A stretch of 14,234 nucleotides of DNA from Acidobacteriota bacterium. GTDB taxonomy: Bacteria; Acidobacteriota; Terriglobia; UBA7540. The DNA is taken from contig PLWR01000092.1 in NCBI GenBank assembly GCA_003165615.1, positions 1 through 14,234 on the forward strand, given 5' to 3'. Below, piece by piece: positions 1 through 7,663 of the stretch (position 1 is its first letter; each line of letters starts with the position of its first letter). The notes under the pieces are model-generated. The model did no database searches. It saw nothing but the letters and a program-made list of their open reading frames with translations, and was not told the DNA's origin. The position numbers and the translations under genes were made by a program.

Positions 1-593
1 TGGGAATTCCCTGGATTTATGGCGCCGTGGTGGCCAGTTACGCGGCTACGATGACGATTCTGCCGGGGCGCTCGGCTTGCCTGGCCTGCATTTTTCCCAA
101 GTCTCCCCGTGGGATGCATGAGACCTGCGATACCGTGGGCGTGATCGGCCCCGCCGTCTCCTGGGCCGCCGCCATCCAGTCGACCGAGGCACTTAAGATT
201 CTGCTGGGCCGCGAATCCGAGTTGCACGGCTCGCTTTTGGCGTGCGACCTGTGGACCCACCACTTCCAACAAGTGAAGGCTCCTCGGGATCCCCATTGCA
301 GTGTTTGTGTGGGCCACGAATATGCCTACCTTGAGCAAGGCGGGGCAACGCACGTCAGCATGTGCGGCCGGAATTCCGTGCAGATTCATCAAGCCGAGTC
401 GCGGGCGCTCGACCTCGCCGCACTCAAGGCGCGCCTGGAGCAGTTTGGTCCCGTGCTGGCCAATGAATTCTTGCTGAAGTGTTCCCTCGACCCCTATGAG
501 TTGACGGTGTTTCCGGATGGCCGCGCGATCGTGAAGGGAACAAGGGACCCCGCCGTGGCCCGCGGCCTCTACGCCCGCTATATCGGCGCCTGA
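1..593 (+). CDS. MoeB/ThiF-family E1-like adenylyltransferase, C-terminal part
   Basis: The frame is open from the left edge (first full codon at base 3), so the gene starts outside the window; 196 residues are visible. This family adenylates the C-terminal glycine of a small ubiquitin-like sulfur carrier (MoaD or ThiS) in the cytoplasm, for molybdopterin or thiamine-thiazole synthesis. Visible hallmarks are IPWIYGAV, a CLAC pair and a later CSVC pair (the two halves of the structural zinc site), TCDTVGVIGP whose Cys lines up with the sulfur-relay Cys of ThiF, and the IQSTEALKILLG helix. After the second pair is a roughly 75-residue extension, CGRNSVQI through ELTVFPDGRAIVKGT to ARGLYARYIG, of the kind found in Bacillus-type MoeB/ThiF proteins. 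The nucleotide-binding N-terminus is missing, so MoeB and ThiF cannot be told apart. No sulfur-carrier gene follows. Confidence 0.9.
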   Translation, partial: GIPWIYGAVVASYAATMTILPGRSACLACIFPKSPRGMHETCDTVGVIGPAVSWAAAIQSTEALKILLGRESELHGSLLACDLWTHHFQQVKAPRDPHCSVCVGHEYAYLEQGGATHVSMCGRNSVQIHQAESRALDLAALKARLEQFGPVLANEFLLKCSLDPYELTVFPDGRAIVKGTRDPAVARGLYARYIGA

Positions 594-619
594 GCTGGTT
601 GCGGAAAACGCTCCAATGC

Positions 620-797
620 TGTCATCCTGAGCTTTGACGGCCTTTCGGCTGCTCATGACAGGAAGAAACTCGACGAAGAGAACCAATGCACAAGACTGTC
701 ATCCTGAGCGCAACGAAGGACCTCGGCAGTTCGCGGAGGGCGATGAAAAGAGCAAACTACGGGGGTTCTTCGCCCCAAGTGCGGGCTCGGAATGACA
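620..797. repeat. Dispersed inverted-repeat element, TGTCATCCTGAG family, degenerate copies
   Basis: Most of the 296-base gap between the adenylyltransferase and the membrane protein is made of this repeat. TGTCATCCTGAG occurs at 620-631 and again at 697-708, the second followed by CGCAACGAAGGACCTC. The opposite-strand arm lies at about 765-797, ending in GCTCGGAATGACA. A small local hairpin pairs the first arm with GCTCATGACA near 651-660. The same family recurs at 4470-4566. No gene was recognised in the gap. Confidence 0.75.
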
Positions 798-874
798 GCG
801 CCGAAGAGTGGGTACACAGTTTGTGACCAGAATCGCGGTAAGGAATGGATTGCCGGCCCGCGCCATCATTGGCA

Positions 875-880
875 GAGGAG
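875..880 (+). promoter_or_regulatory. Ribosome binding site that decides the start of the membrane protein
   Basis: GAGGAG lies nine bases before the ATG at 890. It favours that codon over the in-frame ATG at 845, which would add fifteen polar residues ahead of the first membrane helix and has no such site. Confidence 0.75.
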
Positions 881-889
881 AAAATCGGA

Positions 890-3295
890 ATGATCGGCTT
901 TTTTCTAGGTTTGGGTCTGATGTGCGCCAGCACGCTGATGTACGAAATCACTCTGACCCGCTTGCTGAGCGTGACGTGCTGGTACTACCTCGCGTTTGTT
1001 TCGGTTTCGATGGCGATGTTCGGAATGACGGCGGGGGCGCTGGCGGTGCAGCTTCGCCCCGCCTTGTTTGATCCGAAGCGGGTGCGGTTGCGCATGGCGC
1101 AAGCGGCCTTTGCTATGGCCGTTTCCATGCCCATCGTGCTGATGATCATGTTCGCCATCCCTTTGGACATCTCCTTTGCCTTGCAAACGGTCGCCAGCTT
1201 CCTGATCTTCTGCTCGTTCATTGCCGTGCCCTTCTTCTTTGCCGGCATTGTGGTGTGTCTCTCCCTCACCAAGGCCTCGGCTCCCATTGGACGAGTTTAC
1301 TTTGCCGACCTGATGGGCGCGGCGTCGGGATGCTTTGGCTCGGTGATTCTTTTGAATCTGGTGGACGCACCGAGCGCGGTCATGGCGATTTCCGCGCTGG
1401 TCTTTTTAAGCGCCTCAGCCTACGCCGAATACGCGGCACAGCCCCGGCTTCGGACGCGCTGTTACATCTGGGCCGCAGTCCTGGTGGTGCTGGCGGCGCT
1501 GAACGCCTCGACGATTCATGGCATTCAACCGATCTGGTCCAAAGGAAAGCTCGACCCCCGCACCGACATTCTCTATGAAACATGGAACCCGATCTCCCGC
1601 GTCCGCGTTGTCCCTCCGAAAATGGAACCGCGATTCGTGGGCCCGCACACTCCACCCATTTCCAGTGAGGTGGTCTACATCGACATTGACAATGATGCCG
1701 CCACGGGGATTTATCACTTCCAGGGCGATCTGAAGGACGTGGACTTTCTCCGTTACGAAGTGAACTCCCTGGGCGCAAGGCTGCGGGCGGGCGGCAGCGC
1801 CGCTGTGATCGGCGTGGGTGGCGGGCGCGACGTCATGTCCGCCGCGCTTTTCGGCTTTCACCGCATCGTGGGAATCGAGATCAACAACAGCATCGTGGAC
1901 GTCACTTCGCGGCGGATGCAATATTATTCCGGCTTCGACAAAATCCCGAATTTTGAACTGCACAATGATGAAGGCCGCAGTTACCTGACGCGCAGCCACG
2001 AGAAATTCGACATGATTCAGGCCACGGTGGTCGACACTTGGGCCGCCACCGCTGCCGGAGCCATGGCGCTTACGGAGAATTCGCTTTATTCGCTGGATGG
2101 CTGGCGGATTTTTTACGAACATCTCAATCCGGGCGGCATCATCGCATTCAGCCGCTGGAACCACAAGCCGGATTTCCACGAGACCACGCGCCTTTTCTCC
2201 CTGGCCTATGCCACCTTGCTCAGCGAAGGGGTGAAGGACCCGGAGACCCACTTGGCCATGATCCGCCAGGATGAACTCGCCACGCTGCTCACCAGCAACC
2301 AACCTTTTACTCCCCAGGATCTGGAAAAAATCCGCTCGACGGCCAGGGATTTGAATTACCGGATTCTCTACCTGCCCGGCGAGGAACTGGGGATGCAGCA
2401 ATTGCAGCCGGTGTTGCAGGCGCGCACGCTCGAGGGTTTGGCGGCGCTGCGTTCGGCCGATTATTTTGACCTTTCTCCGCCCACCGATTCTTCCCCTTAC
2501 TTTTTCAGTTTCGTGCGCTTCCACGCCATTCCCGGAATCCTGCGAATCCCCGGGGTGCATTGGGAGGTGCTGCTTCCGCTTTTGCATTTAACCATTTTCA
2601 TGCTGGCCGCTTTGATTCTGGTGATTCTGACCATCGTGTGGCCGGCGCGCCGATGGACCCGGTCGCAGCAAGGCGCAGCCCCGGCACCGGCGGGCGCCAT
2701 CCTCTACTTCATCGGCATCGGGCTGGGATTTATGCTGGCGGAAATGGGCATGATGCAGCAGCTTTCCATCTTTCTTGGGCAGCCCATCTATTCGTTGGCG
2801 GTGGTGCTGGCGGGATTGATTCTTTTCGCGGGGCTGGGCAGCCTGGCATCGGATCGCATCGCCATCAGCTCTAACCTGTCGAGCCGCGCGCCCGCACTGC
2901 TCTCCGCCCTGATCCTGGTGGTCTATTCGCTGGTGGTTTTGCCCGCCATCCACGGCGCCGTGGGCGGAGTCCTGTGGCAGCGCATCGCGGTGTCACTCGC
3001 GCTGGTCGCTCCCTGCGGCTTCGTTATGGGTTTCTGCTTCCCCGTCGGCATGCGCTGGGCAAGCCGGCTCGGGCAGGAGGGAAATTTACCCTGGATGTGG
3101 GCGCTGAACGGCGCGGCCTCCGTCCTCGCCAGCTTTATCGCCATGGTCATCTCCACGGAGAGTTCGATCCGCGCCTGCGTCCTCACCGGCGCCGCCTGCT
3201 ATGCGTTGGGAGGAATCCTGTTGTCAGGCAGAGCGAGTTCCGCCGCTGCCCCAGCAGCCACGGCCGCCGAGGCAAAATCCGTGGCCGCGCTCTGA
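890..3295 (+). CDS. Membrane protein with spermidine-synthase-like (SAM-binding) domain
   Basis: 801 residues from the ATG at 890, chosen for its strong ribosome binding site and because a membrane helix begins at once. The N-terminal ~210 residues are hydrophobic, with about six helices. Residues about 220-545 form a Rossmann domain of the spermidine synthase fold: the SAM-type loop VIGVGGGRDV is near 306-315, followed by the acidic ribose-binding position in GIEINN. The last ~240 residues hold about seven more helices and a short Ala-rich tail. Such 'fused MFS/spermidine synthase' proteins are common in Acidobacteriota and their reaction is unknown. The aminopropyltransferase active-site motif DSxDP is not seen; the matching place reads VVDTWAATAAG, so polyamine synthesis is doubtful. 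A membrane-bound transferase using SAM or a relative is an inference. The gene stands alone and converges on the next one. Confidence 0.88.
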   Translation: MIGFFLGLGLMCASTLMYEITLTRLLSVTCWYYLAFVSVSMAMFGMTAGALAVQLRPALFDPKRVRLRMAQAAFAMAVSMPIVLMIMFAIPLDISFALQTVASFLIFCSFIAVPFFFAGIVVCLSLTKASAPIGRVYFADLMGAASGCFGSVILLNLVDAPSAVMAISALVFLSASAYAEYAAQPRLRTRCYIWAAVLVVLAALNASTIHGIQPIWSKGKLDPRTDILYETWNPISRVRVVPPKMEPRFVGPHTPPISSEVVYIDIDNDAATGIYHFQGDLKDVDFLRYEVNSLGARLRAGGSAAVIGVGGGRDVMSAALFGFHRIVGIEINNSIVDVTSRRMQYYSGFDKIPNFELHNDEGRSYLTRSHEKFDMIQATVVDTWAATAAGAMALTENSLYSLDGWRIFYEHLNPGGIIAFSRWNHKPDFHETTRLFSLAYATLLSEGVKDPETHLAMIRQDELATLLTSNQPFTPQDLEKIRSTARDLNYRILYLPGEELGMQQLQPVLQARTLEGLAALRSADYFDLSPPTDSSPYFFSFVRFHAIPGILRIPGVHWEVLLPLLHLTIFMLAALILVILTIVWPARRWTRSQQGAAPAPAGAILYFIGIGLGFMLAEMGMMQQLSIFLGQPIYSLAVVLAGLILFAGLGSLASDRIAISSNLSSRAPALLSALILVVYSLVVLPAIHGAVGGVLWQRIAVSLALVAPCGFVMGFCFPVGMRWASRLGQEGNLPWMWALNGAASVLASFIAMVISTESSIRACVLTGAACYALGGILLSGRASSAAAPAATAAEAKSVAAL

Positions 3296-3340
3296 ATGCA
3301 AGATCGGAGCGAACGAGGCCCGTAGCAGACCTGTCTTCTT

Positions 3341-3456
3341 GGTCCGCGGTTCTCCCGTGCAAACGGATGCGTCCTCTAAATTTGCGATCAATAGATGAAT
3401 GGAGCCGTGCCGGGAAATTTGCGAGCCGAATTGGCCATCGTGAAAAGCCGCGGACC
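3341..3456. repeat. Widely spaced 9-bp inverted repeat in convergent gap
   Basis: GGTCCGCGG at 3341-3349 pairs with CCGCGGACC at 3448-3456, with 98 bases between. It lies in the 221-base gap between two converging genes. No T-run follows either arm, so a terminator is not supported; it may be chance in GC-rich DNA. Confidence 0.25.
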
Positions 3457-3516
3457 CTCTATGGATGCCTCCCGAGCGAGCATTTGAACAAATGACCCGA
3501 TGAACCAATGGCCCGA

Positions 3517-4359
3517 TTATTTCACCGCTTCCCACTTCTCGTAGCCGAAGTCGTAGACGTCCATGCCGAGTTTATCGTCCACCACCTCGCCCAGCGCGTA
3601 TTCTCCGGCTTCCAGGGGTTGGAGCGGTTTCAGCGTGTAGATGTTGGGCGCCACCTGCTTGCGTTCCAGCGACACCATGGTACGGACTTCGGTGGCTTTG
3701 CCATTCTTCCCGCGGGCGGTATCCACGTCCTCGACTACGCGCGTTTCTTTTCCCGGCTTCAGGCGCACCAATTCGAGTTTCGTGCCCAGCGCGTCGGCGG
3801 ATTGCACATAAAAGACCGGCCACGGATCGTTCAAGCGGATCGTCGCCTTCGCGCCTTCGAGGACCACAAGCGAGCGGGTTTTGACAACCGGCAAGGGAAC
3901 CGCCAGCACCATGGCCGCCCGCTTCTTGTCCGTGACAGCCTCACTTGCCGACTGCACTAGGCGCACCAGGCGCTTTCCGTCGAGGGTGAATATTCCATCG
4001 TCTCCCGGAAGGCGAATGCCGGGGGCCACTTCCATTCCCTGATCAGGGGGCTTGTAAAATCGCTCCTGTTCGACTTCCTTGGCTTCCTCAAGCTGCTTCT
4101 TCTGGGTGGCTTTCGTTTCCTCTTCCGCGCGCTTGGTGGCGTCAAGATCCACCAACTCTGTGGGCACCTCTTCCCATTCGGAGCGCTCAACACTGAAGTA
4201 GCGCACGCGGTCGCCATGAATTTCGTAGCTCGAAACCATCTGGTAGGTGCCGTCTTTCATGCAGAGCTTTTGATTGGCCCACGCCACGCGTGGCGCCACC
4301 AGCACGCTCAGCAGTAGCGCGGCAGCAAAAAGAGTGCGACTTGGTGATAGATAACGCAT
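3517..4359 (-). CDS. Secreted protein of unknown function
   Basis: 280 residues if started at the ATG at 4359; a GTG at 4371 would add MGLN. Neither has a clear ribosome binding site, and the ATG gives the better signal peptide: MRYLSPSR, a hydrophobic core FAAALLLSVLV, then VAWA before NQK, with likely cleavage after residue 28. The mature start KLCMKDGTYQMVSSYEIHGD through RVRYFSVERSEWEEVP and LVDLDATKRAEEE resembles a conserved acidobacterial secreted family as I remember it. Residues about 68-95 are strongly charged (EEETKATQKKQLEEAKEVEQE) and probably helical or coiled coil. The C-terminal half looks like beta-rich segments and ends in YDFGYEKWEAVK. One Cys remains in the mature part. 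Likely periplasmic or surface-exposed; no enzyme motif was found and no function is proposed. Confidence 0.85.
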   Translation of the reverse strand: MRYLSPSRTLFAAALLLSVLVAPRVAWANQKLCMKDGTYQMVSSYEIHGDRVRYFSVERSEWEEVPTELVDLDATKRAEEETKATQKKQLEEAKEVEQERFYKPPDQGMEVAPGIRLPGDDGIFTLDGKRLVRLVQSASEAVTDKKRAAMVLAVPLPVVKTRSLVVLEGAKATIRLNDPWPVFYVQSADALGTKLELVRLKPGKETRVVEDVDTARGKNGKATEVRTMVSLERKQVAPNIYTLKPLQPLEAGEYALGEVVDDKLGMDVYDFGYEKWEAVK

Positions 4360-4469
4360 ATTCAAACCCACGCGGGGTTAGATGCGGCGGGAAGGGAAAC
4401 TGGCTACGTAATCTTCACCCCGCGTTATGGAGGAGAGGGCTAAACATGCTGCGGAAGATATGTAAGCAC

Positions 4470-4566
4470 TGTCATTCTGAGGAGGTCGCCGCGGCGACCG
4501 ACGAAGAATCTCGCATTGTTCATGCAATTACGCAGAGCGAGATCCTTCGCTGCGCTCAGGATGACA
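4470..4566. repeat. Dispersed inverted-repeat element, TGTCATTCTGAG family, near-complete copy
   Basis: The left arm begins TGTCATTCTGAG at 4470 and ends GAAGAATCTCG at about 4514. The right arm, about 4538-4566, is its inverse: CGAGATCCTTCGCTGCG then CTCAGGATGACA. The left arm carries an extra perfect 16-bp palindrome, GGTCGCCGCGGCGACC, at 4484-4499. Read as protein, the right arm gives EILRCAQDDS, a peptide familiar from spurious annotations of this repeat. It fills the middle of the 282-base gap between two minus-strand genes; nothing else was seen there. Confidence 0.85.
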
Positions 4567-4641
4567 GCATTCAGCAGTTTTTCCGCGAACTGCAGACCCC
4601 CGTCTTCCTGTTGTACGACCAGACCGGCATTCTGCGCCGCA

Positions 4642-5690
4642 CTATTTGAGTGATGCCATATCGATGACGAAGCGATACCGCACATCGCTCTTGAGAATAC
4701 GCTCAAACGCTTCGTTTACCTTTTGGATCGGGATGACTTCGACGTCGGAGGTCACCTGGTGCTGGGCGCAGAAGTCCAGCATCTCCTGGGTTTCCCGAAT
4801 ACCCCCGATCACAGATCCGGCAATGCTGCGCCGCCCAAGTATCAGGGGGAAAGCTTCAATGGAAATCGCCTTGTCAGGAATGCCCACCGCGACGAAGGAA
4901 CCGCCGACGGTCAACAGCGCGGTATATTGGTTCCAATCGAGCGAGGTCGAAACGGTGTTAATGATCAGGTTAAAGTTGCCTGGCAGTTTCTTGAAGGTGT
5001 CAGGGTCAGAAGTGGCATAGAAATGATCGGCCCCCAAACGCTTGGCGTCCGCTTGTTTTCTTCGGCGAGTGGCTGAGCACCGTGACCTCGGCGCCCAAGG
5101 CATGCGCGATCTTCACGCCCATATGACCCAGGCCACCCAGGCCGACAATCGCCACTCTTCTTGCCGGGCCCGGCATGCCAATACCGCAGTGGGGAGTAAA
5201 GGGTAATCCCGGCGCAGAGCAGCGGCGCGCAGGCGCCCAGCGCCAGGTTCTCCGGCATGCGTAAGAACGTAGTTTTCATCGACCACGATGTTATCCGCAT
5301 AGCCGCCCATGGTCGGCGTGCCGTCTTTGTCACGGCTGTTGTAAGCCCAAATCGGAGTCAGGGCGCAGTACTGCTCGAAGTCCCTGCTGACACTGGGAGC
5401 AGGTGCGGCAGGAATCGACCATGCAGCCAACTCCAACCTTGTCGCCAATCTTGTATTTGGTGACCTTGACTGCCGACTGCGGTAACCACTCCCGCGATCT
5501 CGTGGCCCGGAACCATGGGGAAGATGGAGCCGGGAAACTCACCGCGCGCCTGATGAATATCGGTATGACAGATTCCGCAAAACTTGATGTCGATGGCAAC
5601 ATCGTGCTCGCGTACTTCGCGCCGTTCGAAAGCGTAGGGTGCGAGTGGAGATTGAGCGGAGGCAGCAGCGTAGCCTTTGGATTTGATCAT
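4642..5690 (-). pseudogene. Zinc-dependent alcohol dehydrogenase (YahK/CAD type), five frameshifts
   Basis: Starts at the ATG at 5690 with AAGGA six bases upstream and ends at the TAG at 4642. The family reduces aldehydes with NADPH in the cytoplasm. The sequence covers a whole family member but changes frame five times, at about 5468, 5378, 5263, 5156 and 5057. Removing one base at each point gives exactly 348 codons, the expected ~347 residues. The restored protein has every landmark: FCGICHTD and PGHE (catalytic zinc), APLLCAGIT (third ligand), the structural zinc cysteines in DSCRTCSQCQQGLEQYC, the Rossmann loop GLGGLGHMG, and IGGIRETQEMLDFCAQHQV and DVEVIPIQKVNEAFERILKS, ending DMASLK. 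As written it cannot make a full enzyme. Either the gene died very recently or the bases are sequencing or assembly errors. Confidence 0.85.
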
Positions 5691-5783
5691 GAAGTGTCCT
5701 TCTCTCGCCACGGGATGGAGCGTGGGCCTTTGATTTTGATGAATACGCGGGGCCATGACTTGGTGACGTTGGCCCTCCAAACC

Positions 5784-5812
5784 ATTATAGGAGCTTCCGG
5801 GCGGAATGCGAA
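5784..5812 (-). promoter_or_regulatory. Sigma70-like promoter for the alcohol dehydrogenase
   Basis: On the minus strand a perfect TATAAT (5784-5789) is preceded by a 17-base spacer and TTCGCA (5807-5812), which matches four of six -35 positions. Transcription would start near 5777, giving an untranslated leader of about 87 bases before the ATG at 5690. The site overlaps the first possible start of the divergent HEAT protein (5806), which argues for that gene starting further in. Confidence 0.5.
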
Positions 5813-5904
5813 TGGCTAGACCTACGGTGGATACCGGCGTCTATATGTATTCACTCTTCACAGAAAGGCGCTCACCGGCCATACTTTCGCGTATGATGGG
5901 CGAT

Positions 5905-7212
5905 ATGATTTCGACGCTCCGGCGCGGCGCCACGCGCACGCTACAACTTGCTCTGTTCTTGCTGATCGCCGGGGTGAACTCCTCTCCGGCGCTTGCCCAG
6001 GCGGATTACTCGGTCCACTTTGAAATGGAGAAGGCCAGGTACTTGCTGGGCGAGCCCATCTTTTGCCGCTTCGTGATCCGGAACACGGGGAGCAAGGTTT
6101 TTGCATTCCGCTATCGCACTCCCACCCGCGGTTTAGGCACCGATTACAACCAGGAGCCGCGATTTCGGGTGACGGACTTGCGCGGACCGCGGCTGCCCGA
6201 TCCCGGCCCAAGGCCGTGCGGCAGCCCGCAGGGGACGGCCGTTTACGGGTCCGTGACTTTGCCTCCGGGGCAAATTCATACGGAGCGCTGGCTGCTCGAC
6301 CAATGGGCGACGTTTGCTGCTCCGGGCCATTATCACGTGCGCGCCGAACGCCGCCTGGAGTTGCGTCAGCCCGGCCCGCAGGTTGGAGATTTGGCGGAGA
6401 AACCTTTGGCCTTCGCGCTGGCCATTGATGAACTCAATGTGCTTATTGTGCCTTCTACCCGCGCCCAGGTCGAGATGGCGTTTCAGCACTATCTTGCCGT
6501 AGTCAAGAACCCCAAGGACCCCAACCCGGCTGAGGCGGTGGTGGTGCTGACGTCCCTGCCCCAGCCTTTCTTCCTCGATCAATTGAGCGCGATGGCGAAT
6601 CCCGGGAAGCCCGACCGTTGGGACCGGCGCGATGTTTTGGACGGATTGGCGCGCTTGAACACTCCCGCTTCATGGCGTGAAATCCTGAAGCGGTTTCGCA
6701 GTGCGGATGCTGCCCCCAGCTCAGGAAGCAAAGAGGCCGCTGGGCAAGCGGAGTACCCCCTGCGCGCCTATGCCCTGCTCCTGCTGGCGGAGAAGGGCGA
6801 CCCGGCGTTTATCCCGGCTTTCACCGACATGCTCGGCAAGAGCGCCGAGCCGATGCGCGGCGACATCCTGCGCGCGCTCGGGTTTTTTCATGACCCGCGG
6901 GCCTATCAGTTACTCTTCGACAACCTGCACTCAGCCCAGGTGACGGACCGGATGAACTCCATCCTGGGTTTGAAGACCTCGGGCACCAAGGAAGTGATTC
7001 CTGCCCTGCTCGCCGCCCTCCACGATCCGGAAGTGCAAGTAAGGCAGGTGGCGAACTTCGCCCTGGAGGGACTGACGGGCCACAAGCTTGCCGTTTCCGC
7101 CAATCCATCCCCCGATGAGGCCCAGCACGTTGCGAACGACTGGCACGCCTGGTGGCTTGAGCATGCCGGCAGCTTTCCTCCCCCCAAGTCTATCGCCTGC
7201 CATGATTGGTAA
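5905..7212 (+). CDS. Secreted HEAT-repeat protein
   Basis: 435 residues from the ATG at 5905. In-frame ATGs also lie at 5806, 5893 and 5896; 5806 would place 33 polar residues before the signal peptide and inside the divergent promoter, though TAGGAG stands upstream of it. From 5905 the N-terminus is a standard signal peptide: MISTLRR, core LALFLLIAGV, then PALA before QADYS, cleaved after about residue 31. Residues about 35-180 look beta-rich, an Ig-like region (FEMEKARYLLGEPIFCRFVI, then a PGHYHVRAERRLEL edge). Residues about 280-395 hold HEAT-type helical pairs, clearest in KEVIPALLAALHDPEVQVRQ followed by VANFALEGLTGH. The tail NDWHAWWLEH is typical of HEAT proteins in Acidobacteria and Planctomycetes. 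Probably a periplasmic or surface binding scaffold; no catalytic motif. Partner unknown. Confidence 0.85.
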   Translation: MISTLRRGATRTLQLALFLLIAGVNSSPALAQADYSVHFEMEKARYLLGEPIFCRFVIRNTGSKVFAFRYRTPTRGLGTDYNQEPRFRVTDLRGPRLPDPGPRPCGSPQGTAVYGSVTLPPGQIHTERWLLDQWATFAAPGHYHVRAERRLELRQPGPQVGDLAEKPLAFALAIDELNVLIVPSTRAQVEMAFQHYLAVVKNPKDPNPAEAVVVLTSLPQPFFLDQLSAMANPGKPDRWDRRDVLDGLARLNTPASWREILKRFRSADAAPSSGSKEAAGQAEYPLRAYALLLLAEKGDPAFIPAFTDMLGKSAEPMRGDILRALGFFHDPRAYQLLFDNLHSAQVTDRMNSILGLKTSGTKEVIPALLAALHDPEVQVRQVANFALEGLTGHKLAVSANPSPDEAQHVANDWHAWWLEHAGSFPPPKSIACHDW

Positions 7213-7332
7213 GGAAAAGAAAACGGGCGGGTTACCATCGCCTTGCAGATCAGGCGCCACAGCAAACTGACTCGTAAGCCAGAAACCGGTACTCGTTTCA
7301 TTTGCGAGACACGTGCGTTCCCAGGTGCGGTC

Positions 7333-7468
7333 ATTCCCGCGAAGGCGGGAATCCACTACGCAAGCCATTGGAAAAGCGCCGCCGGAGTAGCACGGGCATC
7401 CTCCCCACGTGAAGTCATGGCCAAGGATGGCCGTGTTACAAGGACTGGATTCCCGCCTTCGCGGGAAT
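7333..7468. repeat. Paired REP-like hairpins, ATTCCCGC family
   Basis: A hairpin ATTCCCGC-GAAG-GCGGGAAT at 7333-7352 faces its inverse, ATTCCCGC-CTTC-GCGGGAAT, at 7449-7468, with TCCA-like flanks toward the inside. Weaker matching continues outward: GGTACT and TCATTTG near 7286-7303 correspond to the reverse of CAAATGACACCAGTACC near 7496-7512. The whole element therefore spans roughly 7280-7525. It lies in the 451-base gap before purF. A peptide VIPAKAGIH read from it is a familiar spurious annotation of this repeat. No gene was seen in the gap. Confidence 0.8.
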
Positions 7469-7587
7469 GCCGGTGTTTCGAAAGGGATCCCATGCCAAAT
7501 GACACCAGTACCCAGAAACCAGTTGCGTGGACCATCGAAAGGGAGCAAAATAGTTAATGGGGTTGAATGCCGTCGTTGTGCAGTTAA

Positions 7588-7630
7588 GTTAGCTTGGATT
7601 TGATTGGATATGGGACCTCGTGTAGCTAAC
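7588..7630 (+). promoter_or_regulatory. Possible hairpin in the purF leader
   Basis: GTTAGCT (7588-7594) can pair with AGCTAAC (7624-7630) across 29 bases, just upstream of the purF ribosome binding site. It does not resemble a purine riboswitch or a PurR box that I can identify. A role in purF control is only a guess. Confidence 0.25.
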
Positions 7631-7663
7631 CTTTGTAATCCTCCCTGAATTGGAGAAGAATCA

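Noticed and set aside
1415..2587. Long open frame (390 codons) on the minus strand inside the membrane protein gene
   Set aside because: It is the opposite strand of a clearly conserved coding region; its protein is rich in His, Arg and Gln with no motif, as expected for a shadow frame in GC-rich DNA.
4290..4649. Plus-strand frame giving a peptide with CHSEEVAAATDEES and EILRCAQDDS
   Set aside because: It is translated dispersed repeat; such peptides are a well-known annotation artefact of this element.
5050..5475. Programmed ribosomal frameshifting in the alcohol dehydrogenase
   Set aside because: Five shifts would be needed, and the sites share no slippery heptamer or downstream structure; this family needs none.
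7243..7557. Small plus-strand frame containing VIPAKAGIH
   Set aside because: It comes from the ATTCCCGC hairpin pair and is not a gene.
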